DNA of 64,000 nucleotides from Labrys miyagiensis. GTDB lineage: Bacteria; Pseudomonadota; Alphaproteobacteria; Rhizobiales; Labraceae. The notes beneath the pieces were generated by a model. That model saw only the letters and a list, made by a program, of their open reading frames with translations, had not been told where the DNA came from and did not search any database. This document shows, one piece after another, positions 43,254 through 51,818 of the stretch. The DNA lies in contig NZ_BSPC01000054.1 of assembly GCF_030160835.1 (NCBI RefSeq), forward strand, positions 223,153 through 287,152. The letters run 5' to 3'. Numbering within the stretch: the first letter of the stretch is position 1; every line of letters begins with the position of its first letter. The position numbers and the translations under genes were made by a program.

Positions 43254-43826
43254 TCACGGCCCCACCCCGTAGCGCAACAGGACGATACCCGAACCCAGCG
43301 GCTTGCTTTCCGCCAGAGCCAACTGCGAGGCATAGCCGTCCGGGAAGAGGCGCTTACCCCTCCCCAGCACGGTGGGATAGACCATCAGGTTGTACGCATC
43401 GATCAGGCCATGCGGCATGAGGGCATGCACGAGCGCGGTGCTGCCATAGACGAGAATATCGCCCCCGGGCTGCGCCTTCAGAGTGCGAATATCGTCGACA
43501 ACGTCGCCCGAGAGGATCGTCGTATTGTGCCATTCAGCCCGCCGAAGCGTGTTGGACGCCACGAATTTGGGCATGCTGTTGAGGCGATCGGCAAAACCGG
43601 CTTCATCCTTCACGCTGGGCCACACCGCGGCGAAGGCATCATAGGTGACGCGGCCGAGCAGGACGGCTTCGGCGGCAAGCATCTCCTCATGCTTGAACTT
43701 GTCGCCTTCCGGCCCGCGCTCGAACGGGCCGGTCCAGTCCCCCAGCCCGGAATTCTCCATGCCGACGGGATCTTCGATGACACCGTCGAGCGAGATATAT
43801 TCGGTTACGACGATCTTGCGGGGCAT
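43254..43826 (-). CDS. Dihydrofolate reductase-like (RibD C-terminal domain) family protein
   Basis: 190 residues from the ATG at 43826. Key segments are MPRKIVVTEYISLDGVIEDP, EAVLLGRVTYDAFAAVWPSV, KFVASNTLRRAEWHNTTILS and GGDILVYGSTALVHALMPHG, typical of the YyaP/RibD-C reductase-like family. NADPH binding is likely through the GSTALV turn. Its substrate is not known and the neighbours do not help. Confidence 0.88.
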   Translation of the reverse strand: MPRKIVVTEYISLDGVIEDPVGMENSGLGDWTGPFERGPEGDKFKHEEMLAAEAVLLGRVTYDAFAAVWPSVKDEAGFADRLNSMPKFVASNTLRRAEWHNTTILSGDVVDDIRTLKAQPGGDILVYGSTALVHALMPHGLIDAYNLMVYPTVLGRGKRLFPDGYASQLALAESKPLGSGIVLLRYGVGP

Positions 43827-43945
43827 CGGCCGGTTCCTCCATGTCATAGGCTTGCCCCGAGGACGCGCCGGCGCATGGGGATCCGACATGCCCCTCGAAA
43901 TAAGACGCCATCCGCTCCCTGACGCAAAGCACCACGTGTCTTGCT

Positions 43946-44245
43946 TCAGACCTCGCGCCCCTCCCCCACCTCATGGCTGCGCAGCCTGCGATCCCTGATG
44001 CCGAGCCGCGGCCAGGCGGCGCGCCACTCGCCGATATGCGCCGAGGCGAAGTGGCGATCGAGCATGGCCTGGTCGCGCCAGATCTCCTTCACATGGATGA
44101 GCCCGGAATCGAGGACGTCCTGCGCATAGGAATACTCAATGCAGCCCTCCTCGTTGCGGCTGGCTTCCACCATGCGCTTCATCACCGGACGGGCCGCCTC
44201 GAGGTTCTCGGGCGACAGGCGGATGGTTCCGACAATCAGAAGCAT
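43946..44245 (-). CDS. Antibiotic biosynthesis monooxygenase (ABM) domain protein
   Basis: 99 residues, one ferredoxin-like ABM domain: LLIVGTIRLSPENLEAARPV, EEGCIEYSYAQDVLDSGLIH, VKEIWRDQAMLDRHFASAHI. It resembles YgiN-type putative quinol monooxygenases, which oxidise quinols without cofactors. The C-terminal tail is Arg-rich. A stand-alone gene with no obvious partner. Confidence 0.85.
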   Translation of the reverse strand: MLLIVGTIRLSPENLEAARPVMKRMVEASRNEEGCIEYSYAQDVLDSGLIHVKEIWRDQAMLDRHFASAHIGEWRAAWPRLGIRDRRLRSHEVGEGREV

Positions 44246-44307
44246 GAGTGCTCATCGCCTATGACAGCGGCCAGAAGCACGGAAGGCTTCGGCCCCGGCG
44301 CCCGCGC

Positions 44308-44538
44308 TCAAGGAGCGACCAGGCCGAGCGCGTGCGCTATGCGCGTCACATAGCTGGGATTGGCAATGTCACCTGCTTCCACGCCCAAAATCTCGCTTGC
44401 CGTGAGGCCACAGGTTTCAGCCAGATCTTCCAGGCTATATCCCTTCTCCGTTCTGATCTGCCTGAAGATCTCTCCCCGAACGTTCGCGGGCAACTCTGAC
44501 AGATGGGCGTTTTCGTAATCTGACTGCGAATAGGTCAT
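44308..44538 (-). CDS. Small XRE-type helix-turn-helix protein
   Basis: 76 residues. GEIFRQIRTEKGYSLEDLAE and TCGLTASEILGVEAGDIANP form a Cro/C1-type helix-turn-helix, followed by the final helix YVTRIAHALGLV. It is small enough to be a DNA-binding regulator without effector domain. No toxin-like partner lies beside it. Confidence 0.78.
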   Translation of the reverse strand: MTYSQSDYENAHLSELPANVRGEIFRQIRTEKGYSLEDLAETCGLTASEILGVEAGDIANPSYVTRIAHALGLVAP

Positions 44539-44601
44539 AGGTTATCCCTATATGTTGAGACGTCTGTTTGCACTTCGATGGCAATTTATAGTTGAATCGG
44601 T

Positions 44602-44880
44602 TCAGCGGCCTGATGGCGAAATTTCAGGGGAATTCCCATTATCATTGCGACTGGTTGGCGTATGAGTTGTGACCAACGATCCGATCAAGCGCAAGAGCGC
44701 CTGATGTTCGGGTCCATTTGCACCTGACGCGAGAAAATCGCGCAGGGTGATAAACGAGACAGCCGCGCCGGATGGACCGTTCGCCTGATGCACAATCATC
44801 GCGGCACCGTCCGCCGGGTCTCTGGCAAGAGACCAGAGGTCGCCGTTGGAGCTTCGATAGAGTTCGCGGCGAAAATCCAT
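44602..44880 (-). CDS. Conserved small hypothetical protein
   Basis: 92 residues. The opening MDFRRELYRSSNGDLWSLAR, the middle VHQANGPSGAAVSFITLRDF and the end EHQALLRLIGSLV match a type of small protein I associate with Bradyrhizobium and relatives; function is not described. An interspersed repeat (copy C) lies just upstream of its start. Confidence 0.65.
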   Translation of the reverse strand: MDFRRELYRSSNGDLWSLARDPADGAAMIVHQANGPSGAAVSFITLRDFLASGANGPEHQALLRLIGSLVTTHTPTSRNDNGNSPEISPSGR

Positions 44881-44919
44881 TTGACACCCTGGCGGTTAGA
44901 GCGGTTTACCTTCAGATCA

Positions 44920-45000
44920 AATCAGCAAGAATCGCAAAATGCTTTTGACGCCAATGCGTTAACCTGAAAATCCGCTCCTACCTGAACACATTTTGCTCTA
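44920..45000 (+). repeat. Interspersed ~80-bp repeat, copy C
   Basis: Runs from AATCAGCAAGAATCGCAAAA to ACACATTTTGCTCTA. Shares both ends and spacing with copies A, B and D. The rest of 44881-45302 shows no gene; the first part should contain the promoter of the small gene at 44602. Confidence 0.7.
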
Positions 45001-45302
45001 GAGAATAGCAACACTCAACGCGGCCGGGATATGGTGGTTCCACGGCTTGCAAACTAGCATGCCTTGGCAGAAAGCGGGTCTTCTTTTTGCAGACACACGC
45101 TCCAGCATGATGGCCCGAGATTGTCGTTCCCTCATGACGGAGGCCAATGCCGGCCGCTGATCGCGCTCCATTCATATTGGATGGCAGGAAACTCTTCCCG
45201 CTGCGATGTGTTACGGTAAAGCTGGAATGCTCAGCTTCATTCCCTGGCGACTGTCTGCAGGTTCCCGGCACGGGTATGGTATCTCTCTCAGGAGTAGGCG
45301 CA

Positions 45303-45542
45303 ATGTCGAGATATATTGTCAGCCACGCCGTCACCGACGACTCTGCGTTTGGCGAAGAGAGCCATCTGGCGGCAACGATCTCCGGCGAGTTCCCGGATGC
45401 CGAGTCTCAGCCGGACGGGGTGTGGGTTATTATTTCCGACCTGACGGCGGATGACATCCTGGCAAAGCTCAGCGAGGGTGTCTCGGAAGAAAGCGTGATG
45501 ATTTGCGCGGTTCCCGCTGAAAGCGGTATTCCGTCGGATTGA
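45303..45542 (+). CDS. Small hypothetical protein
   Basis: 79 residues from ATG 45303, preceded by AGGAG about ten bases upstream. It is acidic (SHAVTDDSAFGEESHLAATI, then SDLTADDILAKLSEGVSEES). No known motif. The stop codon is formed at the junction with repeat copy D (45541-45622), so the original C-terminus may have been altered by it. Confidence 0.45.
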   Translation: MSRYIVSHAVTDDSAFGEESHLAATISGEFPDAESQPDGVWVIISDLTADDILAKLSEGVSEESVMICAVPAESGIPSD

Positions 45543-45622
45543 ACCACCAAGAATCGCAAAATGCTTCTGTTTCCAGCGAATTGATTCAGAATAACGTCTC
45601 GACCTGAACGCATCTTACTCTA
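45541..45622 (+). repeat. Interspersed ~80-bp repeat, copy D
   Basis: Runs from GAACCACCAAGAATCGCAAA to GCATCTTACTCTA. Same orientation as copies A and C. It abuts the stop of the gene at 45303 and the end of the convergent gene at 45628. Confidence 0.65.
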
Positions 45623-45627
45623 AATGT

Positions 45628-45969
45628 CTAGCGTAAGCTGCGGCTCTCAAATGTTTCGCCGTAGCGGGCAACAACAACGATGTCGTCGAACGTGCCGCTA
45701 TCGTCCATTTCCCTCGCGAAGACGACAGCACCGACGATGGGCGCATCTCCCACTATTCGTCCGACGGAATAGGAAGCCTCTCGAAGAGCCGAATAGCGTG
45801 TATTCGCGGGAGACGGCTCCAGGGCAATCAATTCATCGAGAGTATCCCGAACAAAAGGGACTATGGCGTAAAAGGTACCAGCAGACACGACAATCCCCGT
45901 CCATTGCGTTTCGATGAGCAATGTTAGGGGGCGCACTGCCGGCTCACCAGTGCCCTTTACGGATACCAC
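45628..45969 (-). CDS. Small hypothetical protein, paralogue of the one at 48737
   Basis: 113 residues with a GTG start; the true start may be further inside. The conserved part reads TFYAIVPFVRDTLDELIALE and VGAVVFAREMDDSGTFDDIV, ending VVARYGETFES. The same pattern (YYVVQPFIR...VGAIAFSR...GDFDSAIVLGRYGE) is in the protein at 48737-48991. No known function. Confidence 0.6.
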   Translation of the reverse strand: MVSVKGTGEPAVRPLTLLIETQWTGIVVSAGTFYAIVPFVRDTLDELIALEPSPANTRYSALREASYSVGRIVGDAPIVGAVVFAREMDDSGTFDDIVVVARYGETFESRSLR

Positions 45970-46156
45970 AAATAGCGAGATGAGATAGAGCGGCGAAAAC
46001 GCAAGGTCTCCGCTGGTGGAGTTGCCTTACCCTTTTAATGAATGATTGCTCCAACATCGGTATCTTTCATAGCCGGTTGCGGACCTTAGGGTGTATCCGG
46101 CTGGATGGCCGCGCAACCCGGCAGGCATGGATCGGCCTTGTGAGGGCTTGAACGCC

Positions 46157-46381
46157 TCACGCCCACTGGACCATGTCACCAGGCTGCAGACTCAAATCGT
46201 CAAGGGTCGCCTGCGTCGTCGGCTTGTGAATGTAGTGGTAGCTATCCGGCTTGGCGCTGTTTACCGCGCCCGCGACCCCAAGAATGGCTTGCTCGAGGTC
46301 GGGCCTGGCAACCACCCAAAGCTGGGCGTCCGACATGTCCGCGCTGATGGCGAAGATCTTCCAGCCCACCGTCGTGGTCAT
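46157..46381 (-). CDS. Small hypothetical protein
   Basis: 74 residues: VGWKIFAISADMSDAQLWVV and ARPDLEQAILGVAGAVNSAK, then YHYIHKPTTQATLDDLSLQP. A compact alpha+beta composition and a coherent frame support a real gene. Its family is unknown to me. The ~290 bases after it to 46675 hold no recognisable gene. Confidence 0.5.
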   Translation of the reverse strand: MTTTVGWKIFAISADMSDAQLWVVARPDLEQAILGVAGAVNSAKPDSYHYIHKPTTQATLDDLSLQPGDMVQWA

Positions 46382-46675
46382 CGGTGCCTCCCCTGTTGGC
46401 TAAGCTTTAATTGAGCGGTACGAGTGTGGCACACTCGGCAGCTATACGTCCTGGCCCTTATGGAGCCGCCGCGAATTACCGCACGAGATTACCCTGACAG
46501 GCAATTGACTCGAGACTTCCTAACGCGCTTTCGCACTGTCGGAACACTCAGCGTACTGCCACCCAGGCTGTGCAAAAACGTTCAGTTGAGCGTGGCACGA
46601 TCAATTAAGCTCAACGTCCGCTCCGAGGTCAGATGCCTGCCGTCGCGTCCGACCCGCAGCGGACCTGCCCCGGCG

Positions 46676-47155
46676 CTATGCCAAGCCAATTACCATTGCC
46701 GCGACCGACGCAAGAGAGAGCCCTGCTCGAATGAGATTGGCCCGACGGAGCTTACGGCGCTCCTTTTCAAGCGCTACCGCATCCGTTGCGTCAATTTCGG
46801 GTCTCGCTTTGTACGCGGGAAACTTTCTGCCAGTAACGCGCGAATAAATCGGAAGGGTCATCTGCTTTGAAATGGATAAGGTGATAGCCCAGAGGATCAG
46901 CCCGACTGAGAACCACCAATTATTGAATCCGTAGAAATACCAGTACGGAAACATGCCCACGAAGGTGATCGTACTCGCCAAGATCGCGACCGGTGACCTT
47001 ATCGCATGAGCCGTCAAGCTCGCGAGGAACCGCTTGAACTCAGCAGCCTCCATGTCGTCTATGGTATTTTGAACGACGTCCGCAACGAACAAAATAAATC
47101 CGGCGGCCAGCGCGGCGGGGCACAGCAGCAACACCTCGGCAAATTTTTGAGTCAC
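46676..47155 (-). CDS. Membrane protein under GbsR-type control
   Basis: 159 residues with a GTG start at 47155, GGAGG eight bases upstream, and a GTGA overlap with the small upstream frame. Segments FAEVLLLCPAALAAGFILFV, SPVAILASTITFVGMFPYWY and WWFSVGLILWAITLSISKQM are hydrophobic, and a C-terminal helix follows RRANLIRAGLSLASVAAMVI. Four spans are likely, a layout like DUF1772-type membrane proteins. The divergent GbsR/MarR regulator at 47295 probably controls it. Confidence 0.6.
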   Translation of the reverse strand: MTQKFAEVLLLCPAALAAGFILFVADVVQNTIDDMEAAEFKRFLASLTAHAIRSPVAILASTITFVGMFPYWYFYGFNNWWFSVGLILWAITLSISKQMTLPIYSRVTGRKFPAYKARPEIDATDAVALEKERRKLRRANLIRAGLSLASVAAMVIGLA

Positions 47156-47244
47156 GCCTGATCCTCCGGCTTGGATTTCGCCGTTGTCGGCGATGCAGGG
47201 CGATACAAACCGATGAAGATTGCAGACACGAGGCAGGGAAGCAT
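47152..47244 (-). CDS. 30-residue leader ORF, translationally coupled
   Basis: ATG at 47244 with a very strong ribosome site (GGAGGTGA) directly before it; the product starts MLPCLVSAIFIGLYRP and ends KPEDQA. Its TGA overlaps the GTG start of the membrane protein gene (GTGA). It is hydrophobic at the N-terminus. It may be a leader peptide or a small accessory peptide of the membrane protein. Confidence 0.5.
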   Translation of the reverse strand: MLPCLVSAIFIGLYRPASPTTAKSKPEDQA

Positions 47245-47285
47245 GGGTCACCTCCAGGCTTGGCCTTTGTCGTGATAAACTGTAT

Positions 47286-47303
47286 ATTCGGTAAATGCCG
47301 AAT
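47286..47303. promoter_or_regulatory. Palindromic operator overlapping the GbsR-type start codon
   Basis: ATTCGG-TAAATG-CCGAAT, six-base arms. The regulator's own ATG (47295) lies within it, and it is about 40 bases before the divergent small ORF. Binding here could repress both directions. Confidence 0.5.
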
Positions 47304-47774
47304 TTGTCAAACAAACACCTCGACGGTCCGGAGCTGCACTTCATCGAGGGCGTGGCGGGTCTGCTGCTGCCTTGGGGCGTGCCACCTGTCGCCGCACGCC
47401 TCTACGGCTATCTGCTGCTAAGCGACCAGCCGGCGAGCCTCGACGAGATCACCGCGGGCCTCGGCGTCAGCAAGAGCACGGCGAGCGTGGCCGCCCGGCT
47501 GTTGGAACGCTACACGCTCGCCCGCCGGCATCGCGAGAGGGGAACCAAACGGGCGCTCTACGCGGTGGCGGACAACTACGAGGCCATGATCAGGCAGCAG
47601 AACCGTCTACTCGACGCGTTGGCCGACCAGATGGACGCAGGCTTTGACGTCGTCGGATCGAATGAGGCCGGCGTGCGGCTGAAGCAGATGGCGGAATTCT
47701 ATCGAGTGATGTGTAGCGCGATGGACGACGCTCTGAGCCGCTGGAAGCAGATGAAGCGCCCCCCAAATGCCTGA
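47295..47774 (+). CDS. GbsR/MarR family transcriptional regulator
   Basis: 159 residues. The N-terminal FIEGVAGLLLPWGVPPVAAR, YLLLSDQPASLDEITAGLGV and SKSTASVAARLLERYTLARR form a winged helix of the GbsR/MarR type. A coiled-coil dimerisation tail follows (DNYEAMIRQQNRLLDALADQ). The family includes sensors of choline/betaine and drugs. It faces a membrane protein gene across a palindrome that overlaps its own start, suggesting autorepression. Confidence 0.88.
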   Translation: MPNLSNKHLDGPELHFIEGVAGLLLPWGVPPVAARLYGYLLLSDQPASLDEITAGLGVSKSTASVAARLLERYTLARRHRERGTKRALYAVADNYEAMIRQQNRLLDALADQMDAGFDVVGSNEAGVRLKQMAEFYRVMCSAMDDALSRWKQMKRPPNA

Positions 47775-48077
47775 GACAGCGCCTCGGCAGGCGAACGCAA
47801 GGTCGCCCCGATACTCGACTCTCGACGCCCTAAGGTGGCTTCGCGCGGCGTCCTTTCGATCCCACGCCGCAAACGCCTTTGAAATGGACAAACTGATCAA
47901 GGCGGCCTGATTCCGCCGGCGCGCTCGCGCGTCGAGGCCATGCTTTGCGGGAGTAAGCAGACGGGTTTTGGCACAGCCTGCGCCGTAACCCACGGGCTCG
48001 TTCTCTCCCCGATTGCGCGAGCACGCAATCGGGGCCAGCAGAACCAAGGCGCGGAACGCCCGCGCTCTCACACTGCT
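47775..48077. other. Gene-free stretch
   Basis: About 300 bases between convergent genes. No gene, and no clear terminator. A short palindrome CGATTGCGCGAGCACGCAATCG lies near 48010-48032 and may serve as one. Confidence 0.4.
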
Positions 48078-48608
48078 TCAGTTTGCCTTCGCGTAGAACA
48101 CATAGGTCGCGGTGTAGGGCACGCCCACCTTCGTATCGGTCCGGACGGGCGGCGTGGCGGGGGCGACGCCGCCATGCGTCGCGATGCGCTGCACATAGCT
48201 GACCCTGCTCAGCACACCCGCGGCAGGATCGGCCGTCACCTTGACGAGAAGCCAGGGAATGTCGGCGTTGGCCTGCTTTGCCGGCACCGCAGCCACGGGC
48301 GTATCCTTGTCACGCGCGACCTTGCTGCCATCCGCTGCCTCCCAGGAAGGGCCGGCATAATGATGGATGGAGGTCTTGGGCGCCGCCAGTTCCGCAAGGG
48401 GGGCTTCGAGAACCCATTTGGGCGCCGCGCCGGCCTCCGCCGTGCTCGTATAGATCTGTACGCCCTTGGCCTCGGCGGTGAAGGCCAGCGTGTAGCCGGC
48501 CGGCGGCTGCAAGGCGGCCGGCACCGCCTCCGCCGCTCTCAGGGTCTGCGATCCTCCGACAAGCAGGAGCGCTGCTGCGACAAGGGTGCGGGTCTTGTGT
48601 ATGGTCAT
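48078..48608 (-). CDS. DUF3455 family secreted protein
   Basis: 176 residues from the ATG at 48608. Signal peptide RTLVAAALLLVGGSQTLRAA. The mature part has VPAALQPPAGYTLAFTAEAK, GVQIYTSTAEAGAAPKWVLE, SIHHYAGPSWEAADGSKVAR, and VSYVQRIATHGGVAPATPP, characteristic of DUF3455. The domain is extracytoplasmic and its function is unknown. Confidence 0.85.
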   Translation of the reverse strand: MTIHKTRTLVAAALLLVGGSQTLRAAEAVPAALQPPAGYTLAFTAEAKGVQIYTSTAEAGAAPKWVLEAPLAELAAPKTSIHHYAGPSWEAADGSKVARDKDTPVAAVPAKQANADIPWLLVKVTADPAAGVLSRVSYVQRIATHGGVAPATPPVRTDTKVGVPYTATYVFYAKAN

Positions 48609-48736
48609 CGATATCTCCAGGCCCATCACGGGCCGATCTATGTCGCGGCCACGATACCGTGGCATGAGCGCCGGAAACGCGGCAGCATCGCAGGGAACAG
48701 CAGGGAGTGGATGGTTGCCACCAATCGTCAGTGGCA

Positions 48737-48991
48737 TCACTCCAGAAACGCGATGTCGTCCGGCGTTTCGCCGTAGCGGCCGAGGACGATGGCGCTGTCG
48801 AAATCGCCAAGCTGGGGATCGCCCGTGCGGGAAAAGGCGATCGCGCCGACATGATCGCCGGCCGTCGCGGCCGCCTGTGCCCGATATTTGGCGGCGTTTG
48901 ACGCAGGGGCTTCCGTCGCCTTGGCCGGGATCAGATCGCCATCCTCGCCACGGATGAAGGGCTGCACGACATAATAGGTAACCTGGGGCAT
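48737..48991 (-). CDS. Small hypothetical protein, paralogue of the one at 45628
   Basis: 84 residues from the ATG at 48991. Conserved features are MPQVTYYVVQPFIRGEDGDL, AAKYRAQAAATAGDHVGAIA and FSRTGDPQLGDFDSAIVLGR with YGETPDD. Shared with the protein at 45628 over most of its length. No known function. Confidence 0.65.
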   Translation of the reverse strand: MPQVTYYVVQPFIRGEDGDLIPAKATEAPASNAAKYRAQAAATAGDHVGAIAFSRTGDPQLGDFDSAIVLGRYGETPDDIAFLE

Positions 48992-49423
48992 GGGGCTGAA
49001 TCCTGCGGTAGATCTCCCGACGATTCTCAAGGAGGCCGGTCTTGGGCGCCTGAACCGCTTGCGGGCAACTCACCCTGGCATAGCACATCCGGCGTTGCGG
49101 ATCAGTCCTGGTTGCCACGGCATGAGGAAGACCCGCCAGAGAAGTGCATCGTCAAGCCTGATTTGAACCGGCTCGCTCGCACAACCATGCGACTTTGTCG
49201 CATTACTGCGCTCGCATGTCGCCTGCCGTCGTTTTCGTTTGCGCCAAAACGGGCTTCACTGAGTGCGCCGACTGGTCCCTTCTCCTTGATTATTCGGCCA
49301 AATCTCAAGCAGCAGGCCTGAAAACAGCAGGCGCGTCATCATCCATCGAACCATCCAGGCTCTGGGCGGGCGGCAAGCTTTGGCTGCGCGTGTCGCGTTC
49401 GGCGCTACAGCAAAGGGAACATC
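48992..49423. other. Gene-free stretch
   Basis: About 430 bases between divergent genes at 48737 and 49424. No supportable gene was seen on either strand. Presumably promoters. Confidence 0.4.
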
Positions 49424-50323
49424 ATGAAACCTCGCTTTCTGGGACTTGTCGTGGGACTCCTGCTCGGCACGTCCGCTTTGGCGGCTGACGCCAAGGTCAT
49501 CAACGCCGATGCCTATTTTCCCGAGGGGCCAATCTGGCACAACGGCAAGCTGTTCTATGTCGAGTATGGCCGCAACACCGTCATGACCTGGGACGGTAGC
49601 AAGAATGAGGTGTTCTGGCGCCAGGACGGCTGCGGCCCCTCGGCAGTCGTGCCGACCTCGACAGGCGAATTCCTGGTGACCTGCTACGACTCGAACACGA
49701 TCGGCCACGTTTCCGCCGACGGCAAGACGTTGCCGCCTTACGACAAGGACACCGACGGCAATCCCTTCATCGGCCCCAACGATTTCGCCCCCGACAGGAA
49801 GGGCGGCGTGTATTTCACCGGTTCCGGCCATGAGGGCCCGGCGATCGACGCCTCGGCCTATTACCTCACCAGGGATGGCAAGGCCGTCAAGGTTGCCGGC
49901 AATCTTCACAATGCCAACGGCCTGGCGGTCTCCAACGACGGCAAGATCCTTTATCTGATCGAGACCGAAGACAACCGCCTGATCGAATTCGACATCCAGG
50001 ACGATGGTTCGCTGGCCAATCGCCGCGTCTTCCTGCGCCTCGACGATCTCTTCCCCAACGCGCCGCATATCTGGCCGGATGGCGTGAAGATCGACGCCAA
50101 GGGCGAACTCTATATCGGGCAGAGCCCGCGCTCCCTCGACGCTCCCGGCAAGATCATCGTGGTGGATGGCGACGCCAAGCTTCTGCGCACGATCGCCGTG
50201 CCATCGGTCTCCATGCCCAATCTCGCCTTCGGGCCTGACGAGAAAGTCATCTACGTGATGGCGCTCGACCAGATCGACAAGGCGCCCTGGCATGGCAAGG
50301 TCTACGAGGTCCCCAACCAATGA
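49424..50323 (+). CDS. Secreted SMP-30/gluconolactonase/LRE family protein
   Basis: 299 residues with a signal peptide (FLGLVVGLLLGTSALAADAK). The six-bladed propeller has YFPEGPIWHNGKLFYVEYGR (metal-binding Glu), FIGPNDFAPDRKGGVYFTGS, NLHNANGLAVSNDGKILYLI (Asn ligand) and IWPDGVKIDAKGELYIGQSP (Asp ligand). These are the divalent-metal ligands of SMP-30. A periplasmic lactonase or esterase on sugar lactones is likely. Distance (38 kb) makes a link with the glucose dehydrogenase at 8808 only speculative. Confidence 0.9.
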   Translation: MKPRFLGLVVGLLLGTSALAADAKVINADAYFPEGPIWHNGKLFYVEYGRNTVMTWDGSKNEVFWRQDGCGPSAVVPTSTGEFLVTCYDSNTIGHVSADGKTLPPYDKDTDGNPFIGPNDFAPDRKGGVYFTGSGHEGPAIDASAYYLTRDGKAVKVAGNLHNANGLAVSNDGKILYLIETEDNRLIEFDIQDDGSLANRRVFLRLDDLFPNAPHIWPDGVKIDAKGELYIGQSPRSLDAPGKIIVVDGDAKLLRTIAVPSVSMPNLAFGPDEKVIYVMALDQIDKAPWHGKVYEVPNQ

Positions 50324-50372
50324 GCTGCATGGGGGGCGGCAATCGGCGCGTATCCAAACGGCGACACCCAAC

Positions 50373-50399
50373 AAAAAACCCGGCTCGACGGGAGCCGGG
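50373..50399 (-). terminator. Rho-independent terminator for the minus-strand gene at 50554
   Basis: On the minus strand an eight-base stem CCCGGCTC / GAGCCGGG with a five-base loop is followed by six T. It lies about 155 bases after the stop of the small gene at 50554 and is in the wrong direction for the SMP-30 gene. Confidence 0.7.
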
Positions 50400-50553
50400 G
50401 TGGGTAAAAATTCATTTCCCCAGATAGACGGTCTGGCGAGGCCGTCATGGGCACTATGAAGAGGGTGGCGTTACCCGAGTGTTACTTGGGAAACACCAAT
50501 AGGGCGCACCATCGAGAATCCGGCGCGGCGTGGAAAAAGCCGCTCGCGTCCGC

Positions 50554-50835
50554 TCACTGCCTGCCGGCGGCGTCCGCGAGCTGGATCCTCGCCTTGTTCA
50601 TCGACAGCTCCACGACACCGCTGATCATGGCGACATCGGCCATCGGCAGGCGCGACTCCCCCAGCAGCACGCTCAGATGGTTGCGGGAGGCTGCTATCGC
50701 CTTATCGATGGCGCGGTCGGCCATCGCCGAGTCGACCTGCCCGAACACGGACACCAGCTGGGTCATCGCCCCTTCCAGCACCGCATAGGCCGCCTTCATG
50801 GCAACGACACGCTCGACATGGTTGGCTTCAGTCAT
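50554..50835 (-). CDS. Small helical hypothetical protein
   Basis: 93 residues from the ATG at 50835. Nearly all helical (VERVVAMKAAYAVLEGAMTQ, LVSVFGQVDSAMADRAIDKA, ISGVVELSMNKARIQLADAA). No known family. Followed by a good terminator on its strand, which supports expression. Confidence 0.55.
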   Translation of the reverse strand: MTEANHVERVVAMKAAYAVLEGAMTQLVSVFGQVDSAMADRAIDKAIAASRNHLSVLLGESRLPMADVAMISGVVELSMNKARIQLADAAGRQ

Positions 50836-51260
50836 ATCTACCACTTTTGGGCTAAGGACAGGGCACACGAGGTATCTCATCAGAAGCCGGTGCGCGAGGT
50901 GCGTTTTGCCACATCGCGTTACGTTAGAGCGCATCCGATGCACGGTCGCGGGACCTCCACGTCACGCTCGCCGGCCGCCGCATTGCAACTGGGCCCGCGC
51001 CTGCATTTACGGGCTGAGGACTCGCAAGCTCACCGGACGGCGTGCATGTGGCCGAGGCCTTGGTGAGCCGGAATCGCCGACACTACAATTCGCCCGGCAT
51101 CGAGGAGGACGGAAGTCTGGCTGACAGGCTCATTCGCTGACCGCTTTCGCGGCAGCTATCTTGCGGCGGCAGTACAGACCAAGAGCCATGCCGCACCACG
51201 GATGCACCATGGCGGCTGGATCATTTGCATCGGGACCGCAATGCGGCATCCGCGCTCCAG
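50836..51260. other. Gene-free stretch
   Basis: About 425 bases upstream of the small helical gene and after the cytochrome b561 gene. No gene was recognised. Confidence 0.4.
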
Positions 51261-51818
51261 CTATTTCCCCGGCATCATGCGCAGCAGCACCTTGTCCTTC
51301 AGCACATAATGATGGCCCAGCGCGGCCACGGCGTGCAGGCCGGCGAGGCAGATGATGGTCCAGGCGACGATGTTGTGCAGTTCGCCGAAGGTGCGGGCGA
51401 GATCGGGGTCGATGGCGACGTGGGGGATCTCGAACAGACCGAAGAACGAGAAGGGTTCGCCCTGCGCCCAGCGGAACAGGAAGCCGAGGGTGAGTTGCGC
51501 GGCGAGCAGGAGATAGAGCGCCAGATGCACCAGCGAGGAGGCCATCTCCTGCCAGCGCGGCAGGTCGGAGGGCAATTCGTAGCGGCGGGCGAGGCGCCAG
51601 AGGATGCGCGCCACCATCACCGCGGCCAAAGTGATACCCATGGAAATATGCAGCGATTGCAGGCCATTGCGCAGAAAGCTGCCCTTGGGCAGGAAGCCCC
51701 ACGTCTCGGCGCTGGCGAACAGTGCGATGACGAGGAGGGCGGTGAGCCAATGCAGGGCGATGGTCAGCCCGTCATGGCGGGAACGGGCGGGGCTGGAGGT
51801 CAAGATATCGGTGGTCAA
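51261..51818 (-). CDS. Cytochrome b561 family protein
   Basis: 185 residues with four membrane spans: LTIALHWLTALLVIALFASA, LHISMGITLAAVMVARILWR, SLVHLALYLLLAAQLTLGFL, NIVAWTIICLAGLHAVAALG. Haem histidines are in LHW, LHIS, ELHNIV and LHAVAALGHH. It is a second member of the type at 34418, here without a YceI gene. Likely quinol-linked electron transfer. Confidence 0.9.
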   Translation of the reverse strand: MTTDILTSSPARSRHDGLTIALHWLTALLVIALFASAETWGFLPKGSFLRNGLQSLHISMGITLAAVMVARILWRLARRYELPSDLPRWQEMASSLVHLALYLLLAAQLTLGFLFRWAQGEPFSFFGLFEIPHVAIDPDLARTFGELHNIVAWTIICLAGLHAVAALGHHYVLKDKVLLRMMPGK

